Source of the DNA: Nocardiopsis composta
Lineage (GTDB): Bacteria; Actinomycetota; Actinomycetes; Streptosporangiales; Streptosporangiaceae
NCBI RefSeq assembly: GCF_014200805.1
Contig: NZ_JACHDB010000002.1
Location: 1,178,001-1,242,000, forward strand
Length of the DNA: 64,000 nucleotides
Direction: 5' to 3'
Part shown: positions 58,856-64,000 of the stretch, piece by piece
Numbering within the stretch: the first letter of the stretch is position 1
Layout of the letters: every line of letters begins with the position of its first letter
Notes under the pieces: model-generated
Database searches by the model: none
Seen by the model: only the letters and a program-made list of their open reading frames with translations
What the model was told of the DNA's origin: nothing
Position numbers and translations under genes: made by a program

Positions 58856-59587
58856 ATGTCGACCTCGCGTTCCGCGCATCCGCGGCGGCCGGCGCCGGCC
58901 GGTCCCGACTCCCCGGTGCGCCCGGGCTGGGCCGAGATCGCGGTCGGCCTGCTCGCCCTGGTGGCCGCCACGGCCGTGCTCCTGCTCTTCGGGCCGCTGG
59001 GGATGGACCTGGACCCGGTGCCCTACGGGCTGGTGGTCGCCGCCTGGTCGGGGGTGGCCGGCCTGGCCGGCTTCGGTGCGGCCGTGCTGGTGCGCATCCG
59101 CTCACTCGGCGCCTTCAGCGTGCGCCGCACCACCTGGCGCTGGATGGGCATCGGCGTCCTCGGGGGAGTGGCCGCCCTGGTCGTCAAGGGGGTACTGACC
59201 TCTGGCCTCACGGCCCTGACCGGCCTCGGCTCCGACCCCCAGGGCATGTACTACGACGCGGCCGGCGGCGGCGCGCTGCCGATGGTCCTGACCCTGCTGT
59301 TCCTGGCCGTGCTCACCCCCATCGGCGAGGAGTTCCTCTTCCGCGGGGTCGTCGCCAACGCGCTGCTGCGCTACGGGCCGGTCACCGGGGTGCTGTCCAG
59401 CTCGGTGGTCTTCGCGCTGTTCCACGGCGTCAACATCGTCCTGCCCGCCGCGCTCGTGGTGGGCGCCGTCGCCGCCGAGGCGATGCGCCGCAGCGGATCG
59501 ATCTGGCCCGCGGTGGCCGTGCACGCCGTGAACAACGCGGCCCTGCCGCTGCTGGTGCTCCTCACCGGGTACGGCGGGCCGGCCTGA
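58856..59587 (+). CDS. CPBP-family intramembrane metalloprotease
   Basis: A 243-residue membrane protein with about eight helices. The family's catalytic signatures are present in order: PIGEEFLFRG (EExxxR), FALFHGVN (FxxxH) and AVHAVNNA (HxxxN/B). CPBP (Abi) proteins process prenylated or other peptides, serve in bacteriocin self-immunity or act as anti-sigma regulators; no substrate is evident here. Start ATG 58856 with AAGGAG upstream. It follows the GPP34 gene after 111 bp on the same strand. Confidence 0.92.
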   Translation: MSTSRSAHPRRPAPAGPDSPVRPGWAEIAVGLLALVAATAVLLLFGPLGMDLDPVPYGLVVAAWSGVAGLAGFGAAVLVRIRSLGAFSVRRTTWRWMGIGVLGGVAALVVKGVLTSGLTALTGLGSDPQGMYYDAAGGGALPMVLTLLFLAVLTPIGEEFLFRGVVANALLRYGPVTGVLSSSVVFALFHGVNIVLPAALVVGAVAAEAMRRSGSIWPAVAVHAVNNAALPLLVLLTGYGGPA

Positions 59588-59667
59588 GCCGGCCGCCGCG
59601 CCGCGTCTTCGCAAGGGTGGCGGGGCCGTTCCCCGGCGGACGCCGCCCTTCCGCGCCCCGCGGGGTG

Positions 59668-60800
59668 CTAGGCCATCGCGACCACCGCGGTCGCGAACGG
59701 GCCGAGCTCCAGCCCGCCGTCGCCCTCCCAGCGGCACGGTCTTCGGCGGCTCGGCGCCGGTGCGGGTGCCGACCACGGTGGCCTCTTTCGCCGTTCCGGA
59801 ACCGCGGAGGTCCACCCGGACCGCCTCCGGTGTCTTGTTCACGAGGAGCAGGGTGCGGCGCCCGTCAGGGGAGGTGAAGCCGCGCCCGTGCAGCCGGCCG
59901 TCGGGCATCTCCGGCGGCCCCGCCGTCGCCGCCACCAGGGCGTCACCCGGGCCGAAGTGGTCGATGAGCAGCTTCGCCGCCCAGTAGCGGGCGTTGGGGC
60001 GCCGGTCTCCCAGTCCAGCAGGCCCACGCCGGGGACCATCCCGGGGTAGGCCATGAACTCGGCGAAGCCCACCAGGTCGATGCCGATCTCGGCGAAGTGG
60101 GACCACCTGTAGGCGCCCACGGCCCCGCTGAGGGCCCAGTAGCCGTCCGGAACCCGCGGGTCGGGGTTGAGCAGGTCGGGGGTGAAGGTGCCGATCTCGT
60201 TGATGTGCGTCTCCGTCTCCGGCGACAGCTCGTGCCCGACGTCGGGCTCGCACAGCACCTCCCAGTGGGAGAAGCGGTGCCTGCGCCCGGATTCGTGCCA
60301 CCGCCCGTACTCGTCCTGGAACCCGCCGGCCAGGTACCAGCGGGCGACGCGCTCGAAGTACTCGGCGACCTGGGCCAGGGTGGGGTCGCGGAATTCACGG
60401 CCCTGCTCGTAGCCCCACTGGGCCTCCTCGGGGTCGTCGCCGTAGGGCACCGGCTCGGGCGTCTCGAACATCCAGGTGGGGATGGTGGCGAGGTTCGCGA
60501 CGACCGGGCGCCCCTCGGTGGCCTCCAGGAAGTCGTCGACGAACTCGTCCAGCGCGGAGAAGTCCCACGAGGTGGCGCCGTCGGCGGGGGCTCCAGGGCG
60601 GGCACGGACAGCCGGGGGTGCGACCACCAGGACAGGAACCGGGTGTGGTCGGTCTTCAGGCCGCGCAGCGCGGCCCAGGCCCGGTAGTGGACGGCGCTAC
60701 CCGCCGCAGCGGCGGAGCGGTCCACGCGTGCGTGGTGGTCCGGGTGCGCGATACGGACTCCGGGCTCTGCCAGTCCACGGTGATCGGGACTCCGGTCGCG
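59668..60800 (-). pseudogene. Glycoside hydrolase (GH39-like) remnant with frameshifts and internal deletion
   Basis: Reading frames must be changed at least four times to follow one protein: VPITVDWQSPESVSRTRTTTHAW, shift near 60720, HYRAWAALRGLKTDHTRFLSWWSHPRLSV, shift near 60590, TSWDFSALDEFVDDFLEATEG ... FSHWEVLCEPDVGHELSPE, then TETHINEIGTFTPDLLNPD ... LLDWETGAP, shift near 60003, NARYWAAKLLIDHFGPGDALVAATAG, shift near 59729, ending GLELGPFATAVVAMA at 59668. The acid/base motif WEV.CEPD carries Cys for the usual Asn, and about 100 residues expected between GHELSPE and NEIGTFTP appear deleted. Clearly nonfunctional as written. It lies next to a LacI regulator, which probably once controlled it. 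Confidence 0.75.
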
Positions 60801-60903
60801 GGGAGCGCCGGCGCCGCCGTGCCGGACCGCCCGTGCGCGCCCACGCGGGGAGGCGCGGGCGGCGCCTCCGCCCCCGGCGCCCGCGAGCCCCGCGGGCGCC
60901 TCG

Positions 60904-61953
60904 TCAGGCGGTCCGCGGGGGAGAGGAGGCGCGCAGGACCACGCTCCCCGCGACGAGCACGTCCTCGGTGGGCGGCTCCGCGGAATCGAGGGCCAGGTCG
61001 GCCGCCCGGCGGCCGATCTCGGCGAGGGGGAAGCGGACGGTGGTGAGCCGGGGGGTGACGTCCGCGGCGGTCTCGATGTCGTTGAAGCCGGTGACGGCGA
61101 TGTCGCGGCCCGGCTCGATCCCGCCGTCGCGCAGCGCTGTCATCGCGCCGATCGCCATGACGTCGTTCCCCGCGCACAGCACGTCGGCCTCGGCGATCCG
61201 CCCGGACTCGATGAGCCGGCGGGTGCACCGGTAGCCCCCGGCGCGGTCGAAGTCGTCCCGCTCGACCAGGGCTATCCGGCCTCCCGCGGGCTCCAGTCCC
61301 CGCCGCAGGCCCTCCACCCGCTCCGCGACCGTCTGGAGGTGCTCCGCACCGGTGATCACCGCGGCCCTGCGGTAGCCCAGCTCCGTGACGGCCGCGCCGA
61401 GCTCCGCCGCGCCGGCGGCGTTGTCCGGGCGCACCGCGCCCAGGCCGCCCACCGGCTGGCTGACGAAGACGGCCCTGCCGCCGGTGGAGGCGAAGCTCCG
61501 GAGCTCTTCGAGCAGCTCCTCGGAGCGGGGGTCGTCGGAGGACCGGCTCCCGCCCACCAGGATGGCGCGGGGGCGCTGCCCGCGGAGCGTGCGCACGGAG
61601 GTGAGCTCGCGCTCGCTGTCGCGGGCGGTGATCGCGATCGTGACGATCACGCCGTGCGCGTGGGCCGACTCGGCCACGCCGGCGGCGATGGCGGAGAAGT
61701 AGGGGTCGTCGATGCTGCTGACGAGCAGGGCGAGGACCGGGGCGCTCCCCCTGGCCATCGCCTGCGCGGACAGGTCGGTCCGGTAGTTCAGCTCCCGGGC
61801 CGCCCGCAGGACCCGGTCCCGGTGCTCCCGGCCGACCCTGCGGTCGCTGTCGTTGAGCACCCGCGAGGCCGTCGCCAGGGACACCCCCGCGCGGGCGGCC
61901 ACGTCCGAGAGGGTGGGGTTTCCGCTGACCGACCTCGTCCTCGTCTTTCGCAT
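60904..61953 (-). CDS. LacI-family transcriptional repressor
   Basis: A 349-residue regulator. The N-terminal helix-turn-helix and hinge read SDVAARAGVSLATASRVLNDSDRRVGREHRDRVLRAARELNYR, and the periplasmic-binding-like core contains LALLVSSIDDPYFSAIAAGVAESA and a C-terminal DIAVTGFNDIETAADVTPRLTTVRFPLAEIGRRAADL. It binds a small ligand, often a sugar or nucleoside. Paired operators with the GCGCTT core lie just upstream in the divergent region with the ABC permease, so it likely controls itself and that transporter. Confidence 0.93.
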   Translation of the reverse strand: MRKTRTRSVSGNPTLSDVAARAGVSLATASRVLNDSDRRVGREHRDRVLRAARELNYRTDLSAQAMARGSAPVLALLVSSIDDPYFSAIAAGVAESAHAHGVIVTIAITARDSERELTSVRTLRGQRPRAILVGGSRSSDDPRSEELLEELRSFASTGGRAVFVSQPVGGLGAVRPDNAAGAAELGAAVTELGYRRAAVITGAEHLQTVAERVEGLRRGLEPAGGRIALVERDDFDRAGGYRCTRRLIESGRIAEADVLCAGNDVMAIGAMTALRDGGIEPGRDIAVTGFNDIETAADVTPRLTTVRFPLAEIGRRAADLALDSAEPPTEDVLVAGSVVLRASSPPRTA

Positions 61954-62020
61954 CCTCGTCCTGTTCTCCCGGGGAGAGGCGTTGACACCTCGCCTGTGAC
62001 CTACTTAATATCCCCGAAAC

Positions 62021-62036
62021 GGGAAAGCGCTATCCC
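62021..62036. promoter_or_regulatory. LacI-type operator 1
   Basis: GGGAAAGCGCTATCCC is a near-perfect palindrome centred on the AGCGCT core typical of LacI-family sites, 68 bp upstream of the LacI start and 83 bp before the permease start. Confidence 0.8.
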
Positions 62037-62049
62037 AGCCGGGTCGATC

Positions 62050-62065
62050 GGGTAAGCGCTTTCCG
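62050..62065. promoter_or_regulatory. LacI-type operator 2
   Basis: GGGTAAGCGCTTTCCG repeats the same palindromic pattern 29 bp from operator 1, close to three helical turns, and lies 54 bp before the permease start. The two sites together suggest cooperative repression of the divergent promoters. Confidence 0.8.
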
Positions 62066-62118
62066 AGCATAGCGGAGGGGGCAGCCGCCTCTCCCCGACG
62101 CGCGACATTAGGTCCGAC

Positions 62119-62964
62119 ATGACTCAACAGGCTCAGCACTCTCCCCCCGCCCCGCACCTCCGGGCGCCCGAGGAGTCCCGGGTGTCCCGGCGCCGCCCCC
62201 CGCGCGGGGCCTCGGCGGCGCTGTACCCCCTGGGGTTCCTCGCGCTGCTCGCGGCGGCGTGGTTCCTCGCCACCGCCGGCGGGTTCGTCCAGCCCTACAT
62301 CATCCCCTCTCCCGCGGACACCTGGAAAGCGCTTACCGACAACCCGGAGTACCTGTGGGAGCACACCCTCGTCACCACGGGGGAGACCCTCGCCGGGTTC
62401 GCGATCGCCGCGGTCGTCGGGGTGCTCGTCGCCGTCCTGATGGTCTACGCCCCGGCGCTGGAGAAGACCTTCTACCCGCTCATCCTCTTCGCCCAGGTGG
62501 TACCGAAGATCGCGATCGCGCCGCTGTTCGTGGTCTGGCTCGGCTTCGGAACCAGCCCGAAGATCCTGGTGGCCGTGCTCATGGCCTTCTTCCCCGTGGT
62601 CATCTCCGGCATCAGCGGGCTGCGCTCGGTCGACCCCGAACTCCTCGAACTGACCTCGACCATGGGCGCCTCCAGGCTCAAGACCTTCTGGAAGGTCCGC
62701 CTCCCCGCGGCGCTGCCCGAGCTGCTGTCCGGGCTCAAGGTCGCGGCGACCCTGGCGGTCACCGGCGCGGTCGTGGGGGAGTTCGTCGGCGCCAACTCCG
62801 GCCTGGGCTACGTGATCCTGCAGGCCAACGGCAACATCGACACCGCGATGCTGTTCGCCGCCCTGATCATCATGTCGGCCCTGGGAGTCCTGCTCTTCGC
62901 GGTCATCCAGGTCGCCGAAGCGCTCCTGATCCCCTGGCACGCCTCCCGCCGCAACCGCGGCTGA
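62119..62964 (+). CDS. ABC transporter permease (ThiX/SsuC/TauC family)
   Basis: A 281-residue BPD_transp_1 permease with about six helices. The ATPase-coupling EAA-type loop is MGASRLKTFWKVRLPAALPELLSGL, and VVGEFVGANSGLGYVILQA is the conserved last third. PYIIPSPADTWKAL after the first helix is typical of the nitrate/sulfonate/pyrimidine group. It pairs with the lipoprotein gene 91 bp downstream; the ATPase is not in the window and probably follows. A third LacI-type site lies within the gene (62324). Start ATG 62119. Confidence 0.9.
   Translation: MTQQAQHSPPAPHLRAPEESRVSRRRPPRGASAALYPLGFLALLAAAWFLATAGGFVQPYIIPSPADTWKALTDNPEYLWEHTLVTTGETLAGFAIAAVVGVLVAVLMVYAPALEKTFYPLILFAQVVPKIAIAPLFVVWLGFGTSPKILVAVLMAFFPVVISGISGLRSVDPELLELTSTMGASRLKTFWKVRLPAALPELLSGLKVAATLAVTGAVVGEFVGANSGLGYVILQANGNIDTAMLFAALIIMSALGVLLFAVIQVAEALLIPWHASRRNRG
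62324..62337. promoter_or_regulatory. Intragenic LacI-type operator
   Basis: GGAAAGCGCTTACC, the same core as the two promoter operators, lies 205 bp inside the permease gene and about 270-300 bp from them, a spacing suited to a repression loop. Confidence 0.55.
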
Positions 62965-63055
62965 CCGCGGCGGCGGACGACCGACGCGTCCGCCGGCACC
63001 CTCCGCGCCGACCGCTCGGCGCCGTCCACCGCACCCCGATCCGAAGGGGGACCCC

Positions 63056-64000
63056 ATGACCGTCCGCAGACCCCACCGCTCCCCGAAACGGGCCCCGGCC
63101 GTCCTCACCGCCGGCGCCGCGGTGCTCGCCCTGGCCGCCTGCGGGGGCGGAGAAGGCGCCGGCGAGGGCGCCACCGACGTCACCCTGCAGCTCAACTGGT
63201 ATCCCTACGGCGAGCACGCCCCCTTCTACTACGGAGTGGAGGAGGGGATCTTCGAGAAGCACGGGATCGCGCTCTCCATCGAGGCCGGCCAGGGCTCCGC
63301 CAAGACCGTCCAGGCGGTCGGCCAACAGCGCTTCGACTTCGGCTGGGCCGACGCCCCCGCACTGCTCGCCAACATCGACGAGGGGGTCGACGTCAAATCC
63401 GTCGGCGCCTTCCTGCAGACCACGCCCTCGGCCGTGCAGGTGTTCGCCGACTCGGGGATCGCCGAGCCCGGGGACCTCGCGGGCAGGACGATCGCGGTCT
63501 CCGCCGGCGACGCGCCCACCACGACCTTCCCCATGTACCTCGAAGCGGTCGGGCTCGCCGAGTCCGACGTCGAGCAGCAGAACCTCGACCCCGCCGGCAA
63601 GAACGCGGCGATGATGTCCGGCAAGGTCGACGGCCTCATCGGGTTCGCCCACGACCAGGGGCCGACGATCGCGGCCACCAGCGGCAAGGAGGTCGACTAC
63701 CTCCGCTACTCCGACGCCGGACTCAACTTCTTCAGCAACGGCCTCATCGCCCACTCCGAGACCATCGAGGGCGACCCCGACCTGGTGGAGCGGATGGTGG
63801 CCGCCACCTCCGAGGCGTTCACCGCGGCGCAGGAGGCCCCCGAGGACGCGGTGGCGGCGATGGAGGGCGAGGACCCCCAGCTGCCCGAGGCCGACGTGCT
63901 CGCCGAGCAGTGGCGGCAGACCGTCCCGCTGCTGCACACCGAGAACACCGAGGGCCGGGCACCGGGCCACAACGCCGGGGAGGACTGGGAGCAGACCGTC
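63056..64000 (+). CDS. NMT1/ThiY-like solute-binding lipoprotein (partial)
   Basis: The first 315 residues of a binding protein cut by the window edge. The signal peptide ends in a lipobox (LALAAC), so Cys is lipidated. LQLNWYPYGEHAPFYYGVEEGIFEKHGIALSIEAGQGSAKTVQAVGQQRFDFGWAD is the opening of the NMT1/THI5-like family, which binds thiamine precursors, riboflavin or similar aromatic compounds. AGRTIAVSAGDAPTTTFPMYL is the second hallmark. Control by a LacI repressor suggests a nucleoside- or sugar-related ligand, but this is open. ATG start with GAAGGGGG upstream. Confidence 0.9.
   Translation, partial: MTVRRPHRSPKRAPAVLTAGAAVLALAACGGGEGAGEGATDVTLQLNWYPYGEHAPFYYGVEEGIFEKHGIALSIEAGQGSAKTVQAVGQQRFDFGWADAPALLANIDEGVDVKSVGAFLQTTPSAVQVFADSGIAEPGDLAGRTIAVSAGDAPTTTFPMYLEAVGLAESDVEQQNLDPAGKNAAMMSGKVDGLIGFAHDQGPTIAATSGKEVDYLRYSDAGLNFFSNGLIAHSETIEGDPDLVERMVAATSEAFTAAQEAPEDAVAAMEGEDPQLPEADVLAEQWRQTVPLLHTENTEGRAPGHNAGEDWEQTV

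Overview
This window is very GC-rich actinomycete chromosome. Codon third positions are almost always G or C, and genes are packed in GTGA/ATGA overlapping operons. Gene content suggests a Nocardiopsis/Streptomonospora/Streptomyces-type organism, but no rRNA or other taxonomic marker is present, so the genus is open.

Region 1 (about 0.8-30 kb) is a nonribosomal metallophore cluster of the coelibactin/yersiniabactin/pyochelin type. It holds an isochorismatase, an aryl-acid AMP ligase, two NRPSs (ArCP-Cy-A-PCP-Cy-A-PCP and docking-Cy-A(MT)-PCP-TE), a saccharopine-dehydrogenase-like oxidoreductase, a thiazolinyl-imine reductase, a type II thioesterase and a methyltransferase with an apparent ATT start. 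Transport and tailoring genes follow: a YbtP/YbtQ-like ABC pair, a P450 with its ferredoxin, and an Opp/Nik/Cnt-type importer whose two ATPases are fused. The divergent promoter between ligase and NRPS carries a perfect 19-bp palindrome matching actinobacterial Zur boxes, so zinc limitation, not iron, probably switches the cluster on. The adenylation codes I read are Thr-like, Cys, Cys, which predicts an aryl-methyloxazoline-thiazoline-(methylated) thiazoline/thiazolidine chain.

Region 2 (30-36 kb) is miscellaneous: a frameshifted conserved hypothetical, a hotdog thioesterase and MarR regulator sharing a 22-bp palindrome, an eleven-repeat TPR protein, a membrane-anchored alpha/beta hydrolase and an AraC-type regulator.

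Region 3 (36-57 kb) looks like a second, iron-linked and partly decayed siderophore locus. It has an MMPL exporter, an O-methyltransferase, a second aryl-AMP ligase, a second type II thioesterase, menB and menD, a truncated C-A NRPS, a TetR regulator, a second YbtPQ/IrtAB-like ABC pair (one gene frameshifted) and an ECF transporter operon (S, A, T; A frameshifted). DtxR/IdeR-type iron boxes lie upstream of the O-methyltransferase and between thioesterase and menB, with a weaker one before the ECF operon.

Region 4 (57-64 kb) starts with a 15-repeat type I-E CRISPR array with no cas genes in the window. It continues with a GPP34-family protein, a CPBP protease, a glycoside hydrolase pseudogene, a LacI regulator with paired operators, and a thiamine-precursor/taurine-type ABC permease and lipoprotein that runs off the right edge.

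Single-base frameshifts recur at C/G runs (about 30.2, 30.7, 51.0, 55.9 and 59.7-60.7 kb). They may be real decay or assembly error.
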